47,864 bases of DNA from contig DQIP01000229.1 of the NCBI GenBank assembly GCA_020793565.1, forward strand, positions 1 through 47,864, written 5' to 3'. The stretch comes from Candidatus Methanovorans sp. (lineage in GTDB: Archaea > Halobacteriota > Methanosarcinia > Methanosarcinales > Methanosarcinaceae). Made by a program: the position numbers and the translations under genes. Below the pieces are notes generated by a model. The model was not told the DNA's origin and did no database searches. It saw nothing but the letters and a program-made list of their open reading frames with translations. The stretch's first letter is position 1. The number at the start of each line of letters is the position of its first letter. This document shows, one piece after another, positions 28,674-38,782 of this stretch.

Positions 28674-29720
28674 ATGGGATGGATAGTACCTACACCTGCG
28701 CATGTGCCTGAAAAACCACTGTTTTTATTCGTACTCTCAAATACAGAAACAGCCTATATTCCGGAAATCTCTGCAGCAGGTAAAACACCGGAACTGACAG
28801 ATTATACCCCTGCAGGGGATGCAGAGATTGTTTCGACTGGTAACATTGCCAGTGTACCTGTCCTGCCGATCACACCGCCATATAGTACACCGACACCGGC
28901 TATAATTACACGTGCTGCACTGAACCTTACAGGTATCCCGCACATGTTTATAAATGCAGGTTTGAAAGTAGTTCCTGACGTGCCTTTTGTAGATCTTATG
29001 GCAAAACCCGGATTTGATATTCGTAAGCCTGTCGCAGTTTATGACACGGAAGGGATATTTAAGCGTGCACAAGAACTTGGCAGTGAGATCGGGGATAGAA
29101 CTGATCATCTTTTGATCGGGGAAAGCATCCCTGGCGGTACAACCACTGCTATGGGTGTTTTGAGTGCTCTTGGGTATAATGGGAATGTCAGCAGTAGTTC
29201 TTGTTCCAATCCACTTGAACTGAAAAACAGGATCGTTAAAGAGGGAATGGATGTATCCGGGGTTGAATTTGGAAGTCTCCGCGATGATCCTTTGTATGCA
29301 ATAGCATGTCTTGGTGACCCTATGATGGTGACTGTTGCAGGAATTGTATCCGGGATTAATGCGAGCGCTGATGGGATCGGGGTTGTGCTTGCGGGTGGAA
29401 CCCAGATGGCGGCTGTTTTTGCTGTTATAAAGCATCTTGGTATCAATACCGGCAACATTTCCATTGCGACTACAAAGTATGTTGTTGATGATGAAAGTGC
29501 AAACTTTAGGGAACTGGTCGATGAACTCGGAGTGCCAGTGTACACGGCAGACCCTGGTTTTGGCGCGTCCAACCTGCCAGGGCTTCAAAGATATGAAGCA
29601 GGAGACGTAAAAGAAGGCGTAGGTGCCGGCGGCGCAATGTATCTTGCGCAAATGTATGGTGTATCGCAGGAAGAGTTGCGGCTTGAGATCGAAAAGATAT
29701 GCATACAACTTTGTCAGTGA
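28674..29720 (+). CDS. UPF0284 family protein (CobT-like)
   Basis: The 348-residue protein belongs to the UPF0284/TIGR00303 family, related to nicotinate-nucleotide-dimethylbenzimidazole phosphoribosyltransferase (CobT). Landmarks are [20 protein letters not shown] (about 145-164), [14 protein letters not shown] and [10 protein letters not shown]. In archaea these proteins are suspected to act in cobamide lower-ligand activation; that is inferred, not proven. It starts 55 bases after proS on the same strand with a weak ribosome site. Confidence 0.88.
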   Translation: MGWIVPTPAHVPEKPLFLFVLSNTETAYIPEISAAGKTPELTDYTPAGDAEIVSTGNIASVPVLPITPPYSTPTPAIITRAALNLTGIPHMFINAGLKVVPDVPFVDLMAKPGFDIRKPVAVYDTEGIFKRAQELGSEIGDRTDHLLIGESIPGGTTTAMGVLSALGYNGNVSSSSCSNPLELKNRIVKEGMDVSGVEFGSLRDDPLYAIACLGDPMMVTVAGIVSGINASADGIGVVLAGGTQMAAVFAVIKHLGINTGNISIATTKYVVDDESANFRELVDELGVPVYTADPGFGASNLPGLQRYEAGDVKEGVGAGGAMYLAQMYGVSQEELRLEIEKICIQLCQ

Positions 29721-29833
29721 TCCCCGTAACTGTCAAAGTCAAACTTGGGATATTAATTAAAATTATGCAAAGTATGGGGAAATTTGGATAACATTGTATT
29801 TTTTCCCTGAAATATTGATCTGGCGATGTGAAG

Positions 29834-30133
29834 TTATCCCCTTATTCTAAAATCATCAAACGAATCAAATGTTTCGCTCCACTTTGCATCAAGGGATTCC
29901 ACATTCGCCATTCGTGGACCTGTACGAAGTTGTTTCACGAACCGTTCTATGTTTTCATGGCTGCCTTTTGCAACTGCCCTTACCCTTCCATCAGGCAGGT
30001 TCCGGACATACCCGACAAGCCCAAGATGTACGGCACAATCTTTTGTAAATTGCCTGAAATACACACCCTGTACCCTGCCGGATACATAAATCTCTACACA
30101 GGATCCGGACGTTCCATCTTCCCGTTTTTGCAT
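29834..30133 (-). CDS. acyP: Acylphosphatase
   Basis: The 99-residue protein hydrolyses acyl phosphates. It has the signature GRVQGVYFRQF with catalytic Arg27 and GYVRNLPDG with catalytic Asn45. A ten-residue polar N-terminal extension precedes the fold. It begins 21 bases after the thrS stop on the same strand, so the two are probably co-transcribed. Confidence 0.95.
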   Translation of the reverse strand: MQKREDGTSGSCVEIYVSGRVQGVYFRQFTKDCAVHLGLVGYVRNLPDGRVRAVAKGSHENIERFVKQLRTGPRMANVESLDAKWSETFDSFDDFRIRG

Positions 30134-30154
30134 AATATAATATTCTTATTGTAC

Positions 30155-32077
30155 TTATATGAACTTTGGTCTCATCGATACAAGTTTTGAGAGCGGAAGT
30201 CCCCTATAAGGCAACCCATCGATCTCCGACATTATGCGCTCGTTCAGGTCCTTTGCAGACATTTCAATTTTCACAGGTTTGTTTGGCATGGATTCTGAGC
30301 GTATGGTCACATTGATCGTGCCATTCTCTGCTTCTTTGTCACCAATAACTGCTACATAGGGGATCCATTCCCTGCCTGCATCACGTATCCTCTTACCGAC
30401 CGTATCTTCCCGGTCATCAATATCAACACGGCATTTCAACTGTTCACAGACCTCTTCTGCAAACTCAAGGTGTCGTTGTGCGATCGGGATAATGCGTACC
30501 TGGGTAGGTGATAACCATACAGGCAGCATTGGGACTGCACCCTCTTCTATGTCCATGGCTGCTTTTTCAAGCAGTGCATAGATACAGCGCTCAATGGCAC
30601 CGCTTGGGGAACAGTGAAGTACGACCGGCTTTTTACTTTTGCCATCCGTATCGATGTAATTGATATCATACCGCTCTGCATTCTCAACATCTATCTGGAC
30701 AGTTGACAATGCACTTGCTTTTGAAAGTGCATCTACAAAATTGAATTCGAACTTAAGTACAAAGTAGAAGAAACGTGTATCCCACATCTCAATAAGTACG
30801 GGTTTGTTAACCGTCTTTGCAAGATTGGTGATAAATTCACGATTGGATTCGTAAAAATCACGTGTAAAGCGTATTGCAACTTCATAATCATCGAGTTTGA
30901 TGCCGACCTTGTCAAGAACATTGATGCACATATTATACTGTTCATCGAACTGCGATACTGCCTGGTCCATATCGGTGCACAAGGTATGCATATCAGGCAT
31001 GGTGAATGCACGAAGTCGCCTCAGGCCCACAAGTTCCCCGCGCTGCTCTTTCCTGAAACTGTATCTGGTAAGTTCGATCATCTTCAGGGGCAGGCTCTTG
31101 TAGGAGATGGTCATGTCATGGTTCATAAGGAACTGCCCGAAACATGCCGCAAATCTCAAAAAGAGGTGACGCTTGTCAGATTCGATCGAATACTGGCGTG
31201 CCGGGAACCTATCAAGATATTTTTTTAGGGTTGGATGGTTCATGTCATACATGATCGGCGTCTCAACTTCCATTGCCCCGTATTTTGAAGATTCGTCAAG
31301 TACATACGTCTCAAGAAGGGTTTTCATTAATCTCCCTTTTGGGTAGAACCGCATGTTCCCTGAATCAGATCCGGGTTCGTAATCAGCGATCTCAAGCCTT
31401 CGCATCAATTCCACATGCGGGGGTGCTTTCTCGATCGCACGGTTCTTTGATATCTCATAATCTACGAACTTCCGGAGACCTGGATATTTTGAAAGATCAA
31501 AATCATCGGTACTGTGCAGTTCCCCGTCGGGTGTGAGAATATGCCAGTAAGATTTTGCGACACTTTCGGCTTTGAGTGCTTCGGATACTACATCTGTGTC
31601 TTCCGAAGATTTGGCACATGATGTTATTACTTTTGTTTCCTCAGCCCCCTGCTCTCCTTCCGGCCGGATGGAGCGGGAAAGTTCGGAGAGCGGATGTCCT
31701 TTACAACTGATCTTGAATGCCTTGTACCATCCAAAAGGTGCCCGCATAATTTCGTATTTGCCGGAAAGTGCATCTTCAATACCTTTAAGTACTGAAACTG
31801 CGACCTTCGGGGATGAAAGGTCAGAACTGAGATGCGCGTAAGGATAGAGCATTATACGAACGGCTTTAACCTGTGCTGCAACTTTTTCGATCTCCTCTAC
31901 GGTGCGCTTTATCGTATCGGCGGGGTTTGGCTTGTCAACGCTTTCAACAGCCATGAATGCTGTAAGCGCGTCTTCAAGACGTCCCTGTTTTAGCGATTCC
32001 TCGATCTTCTCAGCAACTGGAGTGCTCTTTTTAACTTCGTATTCTATATAATCGGAATGGATGAGTAATAATTGCAT
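30155..32077 (-). CDS. thrS: Threonyl-tRNA synthetase (archaeal type)
   Basis: This class II synthetase charges tRNA-Thr. The 640-residue protein has the archaeal N-terminal D-aminoacyl-tRNA deacylase-like editing domain (about 1-145, [15 protein letters not shown]), motif 2 [20 protein letters not shown], motif 3 [17 protein letters not shown] and zinc ligands Cys in FAACFGQF, His in MPDMHT and His in [13 protein letters not shown] lies before ATG 32077. The leader is about 85 bases, and three synthetase elements stand upstream (32168-32345). Confidence 0.97.
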   Translation of the reverse strand: MQLLLIHSDYIEYEVKKSTPVAEKIEESLKQGRLEDALTAFMAVESVDKPNPADTIKRTVEEIEKVAAQVKAVRIMLYPYAHLSSDLSSPKVAVSVLKGIEDALSGKYEIMRAPFGWYKAFKISCKGHPLSELSRSIRPEGEQGAEETKVITSCAKSSEDTDVVSEALKAESVAKSYWHILTPDGELHSTDDFDLSKYPGLRKFVDYEISKNRAIEKAPPHVELMRRLEIADYEPGSDSGNMRFYPKGRLMKTLLETYVLDESSKYGAMEVETPIMYDMNHPTLKKYLDRFPARQYSIESDKRHLFLRFAACFGQFLMNHDMTISYKSLPLKMIELTRYSFRKEQRGELVGLRRLRAFTMPDMHTLCTDMDQAVSQFDEQYNMCINVLDKVGIKLDDYEVAIRFTRDFYESNREFITNLAKTVNKPVLIEMWDTRFFYFVLKFEFNFVDALSKASALSTVQIDVENAERYDINYIDTDGKSKKPVVLHCSPSGAIERCIYALLEKAAMDIEEGAVPMLPVWLSPTQVRIIPIAQRHLEFAEEVCEQLKCRVDIDDREDTVGKRIRDAGREWIPYVAVIGDKEAENGTINVTIRSESMPNKPVKIEMSAKDLNERIMSEIDGLPYRGLPLSKLVSMRPKFI

Positions 32078-32167
32078 TATTTCACCTGTCTGGATAAAAT
32101 GTGTTTGGACTTAATTATGCCAATCCTTATTGGCTGGTAGTATTTGATCACATTTCGTCTTTTTATA

Positions 32168-32345
32168 GCATATAATATAAGATTATGTAGTCCGGTTAAT
32201 CCGACCGCAGGGAGGATTTTCTCGTTGTATATAATTTATAGAATTATGTAGTCCGAGTTAATCCGAGCATAGGGAGGATTTTCTTGTTGTATAATCTATA
32301 AGATTATGTAGTCCGAGTTAATCCGACCGTAGGGAGGATTTTCTC
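32168..32345 (-). repeat. Three tandem synthetase elements upstream of thrS
   Basis: Read toward thrS the copies span 32345-32286, 32285-32224 and 32223-32168. They match the valS and proS elements (GAAAATCCTCCCT, GGATTAAC, GGACTACATAAT). The middle copy has TAATT-CTATA-AATTA where others have TAATC-N5-GATTA, a paired change that keeps the dyad. The gene-proximal copy ends TTATATTATATGCTATAAAAAG, a plausible TATA box about 90 bases before the start codon. Confidence 0.9.
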
Positions 32346-32502
32346 GTTAGGTTTGAATATAAATTTAAACGTGATTTAATACAAAAACAAAGTATAAAAA
32401 CGATATGCAAGTGGAATTAATAAAGTCATCACTACTGTGTTGATCGCAGTTATATTATCGATATGTGTCCCTTTAGTAAACATCGGTTTTTAGACTATAT
32501 CT

Positions 32503-32601
32503 AGGGGGATGGATGCTATCGTCATACAAATCGCGAAAGAATTTGATATACCACTTATTACATTGGACAAAGTTTACAATGATTCATTCCGTCCAGAATA
32601 A
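32503..32601 (+). pseudogene. vapC C-terminal fragment (exact 70-bp duplicate)
   Basis: Bases 32503-32572 are identical to 33210-33279 in the vapC gene and encode GMDAIVIQIAKEFDIPLITL. The frame then continues into unrelated residues and stops at 32601. It is a detached piece of a PIN-domain toxin gene, left by recombination or by loss of a second vapBC copy. Confidence 0.8.
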
Positions 32602-32701
32602 ATTACTCTCATAGTTTTTGTATCTGAGAATATCTATATATTATCAAAACGCTTTTAAACTTATTATTGTAAATTGCATTGTAATATAGTAAGGTGATAT
32701 T

Positions 32702-32914
32702 ATGTCTGGTGTAGTAGCAATTAATGACCATATCGATCACGTATCTCATGAACTGGAAGAGATCAGGAAGCTGGTCATTGGTCTTGAATCCAATAAACAA
32801 AAATCGAATAAAGCATGGGATGACCTGATGCTTGCATCTGAAGAGATATCATCAAAATGGATTGATGATTCGGCAGTGGAAGAGATTAGATCACAAAGAG
32901 AAAAGATGTGGTGA
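32702..32914 (+). CDS. VapB-type antitoxin
   Basis: The 70-residue, mostly charged helical protein ends with AVEEIRSQREKMW, the toxin-wrapping tail common in archaeal VapB-like antitoxins. AGGTGAT precedes the ATG. The toxin gene starts 5 bases after its stop. N-terminal DNA-binding elements are not obvious. As the partner is frameshifted, the antitoxin may be orphaned. Confidence 0.7.
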   Translation: MSGVVAINDHIDHVSHELEEIRKLVIGLESNKQKSNKAWDDLMLASEEISSKWIDDSAVEEIRSQREKMW

Positions 32915-32919
32915 GTCTT

Positions 32920-33338
32920 ATGAATATCTGTCTCGATAGTTCAGTTATTGTTTCGGCTTTGCAAAACAAGAAGTCAATCATGAAATATCAAAAAATATTC
33001 TTCGGAAAGTAAAGGATGGGGAGTATATTGCAATTGAACCATACATAGTGTTGGTTGAAATTACAGCCGCAATAAGAAGAAGAACCGGATCACGAGAACT
33101 TGCAGATCGGGTAAAGAATGATCTACTAAATATTGATAATATCAATTTCATGGGTCTTGGGTATGAAAGAGCATCTCATGCAGCCGACATTGCAATGAAG
33201 GTTGGGGTAAGGGGGATGGATGCTATCGTCATACAAATCGCGAAAGAATTTGATATACCACTTATTACATTGGACAAAGAAATGATTGAAAAAGCTGAAT
33301 CCCTTATCGATATTCGAACAATAGATGGGCTTTGGTAA
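32920..33338 (+). pseudogene. VapC PIN-domain toxin, frameshifted
   Basis: The gene starts MNICLDSSVIVSALQ (first PIN aspartate at residue 6) but runs into TAA near 33010. The rest of the PIN domain continues in another frame from about 32970 (EVNHEISKNILRKVKDGEYIAIEPY, then LVEITAAIRRR with the PIN glutamate, and GMDAIVIQIAKEF...PLITLDKEM with the later aspartates), ending at 33338. A single-base deletion near 32961-32970 (GCAAAACAAG) would explain it. The intact form would be an RNA-cleaving toxin. Confidence 0.8.
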
Positions 33339-33343
33339 ACACT

Positions 33344-35860
33344 CTACACTCCCATCCTCTCAGCCCTTTTAGCAGCTTGGATCTCCTTGATCCTCCGGAT
33401 CACAATCTCCAACAGGAACAGCAGCAGCGCCGCAATAACAAAATACATCTTCCAGCTCACAGGCTCCTGCACAACTCTTTCCGAGTTCTTTTTCGCATCC
33501 TCAAGAAGCAGCGCGCGGGCATACCGTTCATTGTACGTTTTTCCACCACTGGATATGATAAACGATGGCATATCCTCATTCAATCCGACATCGCGGTATT
33601 CGAGTGCATAGTTCACAGCAACCGGATAACCTGAAATATCGTGCATTCCGATCCGGTCAGGATCAATTGTAGTTTCGTAGGTGTTCTCCCCTGTCACCGA
33701 AAGTTCAAGCGACCCGGTACCATCAAGTTTGAGTGCAGGCAGTACGCCCTCATCGTACATCACAAGAGTAAGTGTTACAGGCGTGCCGAGCCATGTATCC
33801 ATTCCCTCAAGTACGGCGCCTTCTTCAATGCGTGGATTCCCGATAGCCCAGTTGAGGATGGCGGATGTAAGTTTTGAATTATTACCGGCATACATCTGCG
33901 AACTCCACCGGTTCCCCCCGCCCTCACCGTTATCGGTTGTCAGGGATGCCACACGCCCGAGTCCGTATCTCCATGTAGTAAGTACCGGTTTTCCCGTGGT
34001 AGTAATAATGAGCCTGTCGGCACCTGCTTTTGGCGTAACGTCATTATACCCTGTGATATTGCCGGCGATCTCGATGTTGCGGGTAATGAAATGGTTTGAA
34101 TTGTATTCGATGAGTGGGAATATATGGAGAATGGTGTTATCATCTTCCGGCGGTTTTTCGAGTTCCTCGAATATTATGTTTATATTGCTTTCTTTTGATA
34201 ATACATAATTTTGAGGTTGCCCGATTTCAGTCATCAATTTTTCAGGATAACTCGAAAAAGTATCAAGTAAAGTATGATGGACAAAAAACAGGTTTATGCC
34301 TTTATTATGAAGTCGCTTTGCAACTTCAACGGTATTACCATAGTTTCTTTCAATACCACCATCTGAAAGTATTACGATATTTTGCGAACCAGCACTTTGC
34401 TCTAAAACATCTTCTGCCATAATGAGTCCTTCAGACAGGTTAGTATCCCCGGCTCCTTCAAATTCAATTATATTTTTAATAATTTCATTCCGGTTTGATT
34501 CGATACCCAAGTAAACAAATCCTCCTGATATATCACTTGCTTCTTTTTCAAAAGAAATCACGGCAATATTAGCATCCCGATTATCCGGATCATTGATAAT
34601 ATGTATTGCGTTGTTAAATATATATGACAACAGCGAAGGTTGTTGTTGTTCTTCATAAGTTATGATTTGACCATGTCTCCAATCACTTGCTTTAGGTGGG
34701 GATACATAGGATGTTCGGGTACTTTCCGATACATCCAGCAACAACACAATACTCCTGCCGCCATGCCAGTCAGTCGGTTTCGACATCACTGGCAGCAGTT
34801 CTTCAAAAGACGAGTTCAGGTAATCACCATAATTATAAGCACGTTCGCCACCCGAAACAACAAGTCCGTGCCCATCTGTCACATATTCCTTAAGTGTTTT
34901 GACATCGTTTTCAGACAGGCTATTTATGTGCTTATTATCAAGCACAACAACCTTTTTATCATCAATTTTTGACAATCCGCCAGTTGTCGAAACATCGTAC
35001 AGTTTAAACAAATTTTTGGCAAGCGATGATGTAGTGTCATCGGCTATCAGCCGGATATTTGGTTTTGGAACCACATAAACGGATTTGTAGAACACATTGT
35101 TTATGTGATCCCCATCTTCACCATGGGGAGTCAATGTTACTTTGATAGTATGTGCACCAAGTGACATGAAAGGTTTAATATCTGCCAAAGATATCGACTT
35201 TTCACGCACGGTTTGAGGATACTCGGTGTTTTTCCCTCCCCATACAATATCTCCATCAACCAACACTTCAAGAGAGTACTTTATTTTCCCCTCCCCTGCC
35301 TGTGAAACAACCACATTAAATTCATTCTTATTCCCGATAACAACCGTCTTATCGCCAGTAATTACCACACTCAGGTCATTGGCCTTAAGTTCAGGTTCAA
35401 CAGAATACACAGTCGTTCCCGTCTCCTTTGCGAACTTGAACGCATCCTCAAGAGTTTTGCCGTAATTATTGTTCCCATCACTCACAAGTACGATCTGGTT
35501 ATCACCCCTTGAATACTGTACTATCGCATCCCCGATCGAAGTCTTGTCCCCGCTGACCTTGACAAGTGTTGTCGGTGTCTTTGCAGTAAGTGCTTCATAT
35601 ATCCGGGATGCTGTCCCTTCTTCGAACAATTGCATACTGGCAGTCTCATCAGATATTATGACAATATCCGGAGTCTCATCAATTGTCGTTTTGCTGACAA
35701 GCGTATACGGTGATGCCAGTGCAATGATAAGCAGCACTGCAACGATGATGCGTGACTCCACAATTCCTGTCTTTGCACCTTTCCGGATCAGGTAAAGACC
35801 GATAAGCAGTGTCGGAACAACCAGCCACAGCATCTGTGGATTTTCGAGTGGAAGTGTCAT
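33344..35860 (-). CDS. Large membrane protein with two vWA-type domains
   Basis: The 838-residue protein has two N-terminal membrane helices (about 12-27 and 38-56), a degenerate vWA-like domain (DIVIISDETASM...QIVLVSDGNNN), Ig-like stalk segments, a second vWA domain with an intact MIDAS motif (LLLDVSEST and NIVILSDGG), and a C-terminal helix (about 808-830). It is the last gene of the MoxR operon and overlaps the preceding gene by 4 bases. By analogy with Bat/MoxR-vWA systems the second vWA probably binds a metal and a partner; the role is unknown. Confidence 0.85.
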   Translation of the reverse strand: MTLPLENPQMLWLVVPTLLIGLYLIRKGAKTGIVESRIIVAVLLIIALASPYTLVSKTTIDETPDIVIISDETASMQLFEEGTASRIYEALTAKTPTTLVKVSGDKTSIGDAIVQYSRGDNQIVLVSDGNNNYGKTLEDAFKFAKETGTTVYSVEPELKANDLSVVITGDKTVVIGNKNEFNVVVSQAGEGKIKYSLEVLVDGDIVWGGKNTEYPQTVREKSISLADIKPFMSLGAHTIKVTLTPHGEDGDHINNVFYKSVYVVPKPNIRLIADDTTSSLAKNLFKLYDVSTTGGLSKIDDKKVVVLDNKHINSLSENDVKTLKEYVTDGHGLVVSGGERAYNYGDYLNSSFEELLPVMSKPTDWHGGRSIVLLLDVSESTRTSYVSPPKASDWRHGQIITYEEQQQPSLLSYIFNNAIHIINDPDNRDANIAVISFEKEASDISGGFVYLGIESNRNEIIKNIIEFEGAGDTNLSEGLIMAEDVLEQSAGSQNIVILSDGGIERNYGNTVEVAKRLHNKGINLFFVHHTLLDTFSSYPEKLMTEIGQPQNYVLSKESNINIIFEELEKPPEDDNTILHIFPLIEYNSNHFITRNIEIAGNITGYNDVTPKAGADRLIITTTGKPVLTTWRYGLGRVASLTTDNGEGGGNRWSSQMYAGNNSKLTSAILNWAIGNPRIEEGAVLEGMDTWLGTPVTLTLVMYDEGVLPALKLDGTGSLELSVTGENTYETTIDPDRIGMHDISGYPVAVNYALEYRDVGLNEDMPSFIISSGGKTYNERYARALLLEDAKKNSERVVQEPVSWKMYFVIAALLLFLLEIVIRRIKEIQAAKRAERMGV

Positions 35861-37743
35861 AGTTCACCTCGTTTTCGTATAATCATTATCTCAAGCAGCA
35901 TCAGTAACAATACACCTGCTATCAGGTAGATGTCAATATCTTTTTTGACGGTATAGGTTGTAGCCCTCACAACACCTGGTCCGGTCTTTGAAAGAGAGCG
36001 CTCAATCACATCCGATGCATCCACTGTCGTATCTGACTCACGGTCATTGTAAAGGTTAACGGCAATTCTTTTGCCTGCCACCTCATATATTCCGACTTCA
36101 TCATACAGCACGCGGTTACCTGACATTGTACCGCCTGGTGCTGAATAATCCATACTCTGTGAAAGCGCGGTTATTGCGCCTGCTTTTATATTGTAGTCCG
36201 AAATATCTCCGGCCCCGCCAAGCCAGCCGATCAGTTTTGCCCAGAATACCGGATATTCAGGCAGGTTGTGGAAATTACCCCATGCCTCTTCGCCAAGTAC
36301 ATCATTAAGTCCTATATAGACTACCGTACCGTCACCCATTGCCTGGTATGTGAGCACAGGAATATTGTTTTCTGCAACCACAAGTGATGTAGAATCGCTT
36401 CTGGGTGTTGCGTTCAGGTACTTATAGACCGCAACCTCATCGAACTTCATATCCTCAGTAAGCCGTGTGTCCTGTACAACACTCAGCAATACGCCATCAG
36501 AAGCCTCTGTAATTTCCAGTGGTTTAACAGGCAGTAATTTGAACAGGTCAAAATCAGCCACATCCGGCGCAAGCGCATTGCTTGCAATGAAAACAACCTT
36601 CCCCCCGTTTTTATTAATGAATTTATCAAGTATTGATATCTCCTGTTTGGACAGGGCAGTGTTCTTGTTTGCAATAACAACGACATCATACCTGGCAATG
36701 TCAGAAGGAACATTCCCTGAAGTAGTGGTTCCGGTATTTGGTATCAATGAAAGCGAGGTTTTTGAAGGCAGTTTTCCTGTATCGGAAACAAACAACACGC
36801 GCTGTTGCGATACACCAGGGATCGAAATATATGCTGTGTTATCAACCATCATGTCATCCGTATTCGCAAGTTTCACTGTTGTGATTCCGTTACCGATATT
36901 TGTCAACATGAACTGTTTTGTAGAACGCGCCGCAATGTCAAGTGACATTGTTCTGGAAACCGCATCATTATCACCATTACTTATGCTTATGTCAATCTTC
37001 GCTTTTTCAGATCTATCATTGTAGTTCTTGATAATGCAGTTATAGGTATATCCCGTATCACTCGCTTCAAGCCATCCATTGATGATCCCCACATTGCCCG
37101 CGCTCTTTCCCACCTTGACAAATGTCATTTTGAGACCATAGGATTCCGCAAGGCTCTTGGCAGTCACCGGATCGTCACCGTCCCAGTTCGTGAAATCGGA
37201 AATGACAATGATCCTGCCTCCTTCATCAGAGAGAAGACGCATCCCGCTTGATATTGCCATTGAAAGGTCGGCAACCGTAGCCGTTGGTTGCAGTTTTTCG
37301 AGAACATCCTTCGCACTCGATGCGCCGGCATCCTGAAGTGCGATAACAGGTATATTTTTTGCAAGGATGATGCTGTTCTTCTTGCTCACATAATTCTGTG
37401 CGATTGAAACTGCACTCTTAAACCGTTCATCTGCCTGCATGCTTGCTGACGAGTCAATGATGAGTACCGTATGTTCGCCGCTAAGCGGTTCTTCAGTTAT
37501 AAAGAACGGACCTGCCGCGGCAACTGAGAGAAATATCAGGACAAGCAGCTGCAGCAGGAACAGGGGATCCTTTATGAGCCTGGTAATGGATGAGTATAAT
37601 CGTTTTTTTTCTTCCTCGACCTTCATCAGGAACATCAGGGATGGAATCTGTATATCAAGTGGTTTTGGGTACAGGAGGTATAAAATGATCAGAGGTATGA
37701 TGCTGGCAAGAGCCGCCAGTGCAAGAGGAGTTGTAAAAGCCAT
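35857..37743 (-). CDS. BatA-type membrane vWA protein
   Basis: The 628-residue protein begins with the BatA N-terminal region (PLALAALASIIPLIILYLLYP, then DPLFLLQLLVLIFL) and a vWA domain with MIDAS VLIIDSSASM (about 93-102). A Rossmann/GATase-like segment follows (YDVVVIANKNTALSKQEI). A C-terminal helix (about 603-622) anchors it. Start and stop overlap the neighbours by 1 and 4 bases, so the operon is translationally coupled. Confidence 0.87.
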   Translation of the reverse strand: MAFTTPLALAALASIIPLIILYLLYPKPLDIQIPSLMFLMKVEEEKKRLYSSITRLIKDPLFLLQLLVLIFLSVAAAGPFFITEEPLSGEHTVLIIDSSASMQADERFKSAVSIAQNYVSKKNSIILAKNIPVIALQDAGASSAKDVLEKLQPTATVADLSMAISSGMRLLSDEGGRIIVISDFTNWDGDDPVTAKSLAESYGLKMTFVKVGKSAGNVGIINGWLEASDTGYTYNCIIKNYNDRSEKAKIDISISNGDNDAVSRTMSLDIAARSTKQFMLTNIGNGITTVKLANTDDMMVDNTAYISIPGVSQQRVLFVSDTGKLPSKTSLSLIPNTGTTTSGNVPSDIARYDVVVIANKNTALSKQEISILDKFINKNGGKVVFIASNALAPDVADFDLFKLLPVKPLEITEASDGVLLSVVQDTRLTEDMKFDEVAVYKYLNATPRSDSTSLVVAENNIPVLTYQAMGDGTVVYIGLNDVLGEEAWGNFHNLPEYPVFWAKLIGWLGGAGDISDYNIKAGAITALSQSMDYSAPGGTMSGNRVLYDEVGIYEVAGKRIAVNLYNDRESDTTVDASDVIERSLSKTGPGVVRATTYTVKKDIDIYLIAGVLLLMLLEIMIIRKRGEL

Positions 37744-38624
37744 TATAGCCTCCTCCTGCTGAGTGTGTAGAAGAATGCATCAAAGACAGGTACATCTGTC
37801 GTGAAAGTATAGAACTCGGCACCTGCGCGTGCGCAGGTCTTCCTGATACTGCTGATGTGATCATCAAGATGTTTTTGGTATTCTGTCTTGAAATTCTTGC
37901 TTACATACGTTTTTAACTTATCGCCCGTCTCCATATCAAGAAGCCTGGAATGCCCGTGCACTTTCAGGTCATGCTCGGCCGGGTCGAGTACCTGAACAAG
38001 TATCAGGTCGTGGTCTGCAAGTCTTTGGACTGCGGCGTTGATGGATTCAAGATCATCCATGAAATCCGAGATGATTACAACAAGCGAACGTGAGCGTATC
38101 ATACGCCCGTAATTGAGGATGGATTCATTGATCGCAGTTTTGCCTCCAAGTTCAGTATCTCCCAGGCGCTCAAGAGTGCGCACAAGATGCTGCCTGCCAC
38201 GGCGGGGTTTTGTAGTATCCACCTTTTCAGCAAATGTTGATATTGCGAACATATCATTGTCCTTTGTGACAAGATACGCAAAACCTGCAGCAAGCATGGC
38301 AGCATATTCGAACTTTGAGACCGTGTTGCTGGAATAGTCCATGCTCTTACTGGCATCAAGCAGGATATGGGTCGTTAAAGACTTATCCTCCTCGAACTGG
38401 CGCACATACAACTTTTCAGAGCGGGCATAGACATTCCAGTCGATCGATCTCAGATCATCCCCGGGATTGTATTCCCGATATCCGATCGTATCAATGCCGC
38501 GTCCGCTATGAATAGAGCGGCGGCTGCCTGCATAGGCAGTGGATACCCGTTTCCGGACCATAAATGTAAAACGGTCAAGCTGCCTGAAAAAATCAATATC
38601 GATCTGGTGTTTTTTGCCGTTCAT
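37743..38624 (-). CDS. DUF58 family protein
   Basis: The 293-residue soluble protein carries the DUF58 signature YNPGDDLRSIDWNVYARS and the vWA-like ILLDASKSMDY (about 118-128). DUF58 proteins are standard partners of MoxR ATPases, thought to help mature or insert client complexes. It sits between moxR and the two vWA membrane proteins. Confidence 0.93.
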   Translation of the reverse strand: MNGKKHQIDIDFFRQLDRFTFMVRKRVSTAYAGSRRSIHSGRGIDTIGYREYNPGDDLRSIDWNVYARSEKLYVRQFEEDKSLTTHILLDASKSMDYSSNTVSKFEYAAMLAAGFAYLVTKDNDMFAISTFAEKVDTTKPRRGRQHLVRTLERLGDTELGGKTAINESILNYGRMIRSRSLVVIISDFMDDLESINAAVQRLADHDLILVQVLDPAEHDLKVHGHSRLLDMETGDKLKTYVSKNFKTEYQKHLDDHISSIRKTCARAGAEFYTFTTDVPVFDAFFYTLSRRRL

Positions 38625-38695
38625 TGAAACTTGTAAATTTGTGTATCTTTATTCACAACAGTATCTGCGGCTAAATTAAAAATTAATCGCAGGTA

Positions 38696-38744
38696 CATTC
38701 ATCTCCTTTGGAGTTGAATGCCTGCTACCCTGGCAGGTAGCAGG
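38696..38744 (+). repeat. Hairpin repeat, copy 1 (inside the MoxR operon)
   Basis: Two adjacent inverted repeats: CATTCA-tCTCC-TTT-GGAG-t-TGAATG (38696-38720) and CCTGCTACC-CTGGCA-GGTAGCAGG (38721-38744, perfect 9-bp stem). The first hairpin recurs at 42409-42433 with a compensatory base change. It lies in the 158-base gap between moxR and the DUF58 gene, so it could stabilise or end the upper part of the transcript. Confidence 0.75.
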
Positions 38745-38782
38745 TAATGCGGATGAATACGGGTGAACAAATAGTGGTGTTA

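Noticed and set aside
28737-29708. 323-codon minus-strand frame
   Set aside because: Antisense to the UPF0284 gene; Cys/His-rich composition is typical of a shadow frame.
32168-32345. T-box riboswitch before thrS
   Set aside because: No T-box consensus or specifier stem-loop is visible, the element is at or upstream of the likely TATA box so mostly untranscribed, and T-boxes are not known in archaea.
32410-32493. Hydrophobic peptide VITTVLIAVILSICVPLV, signal-like
   Set aside because: No start codon in frame; it may be the remnant of a secreted-protein gene but is too short to support.
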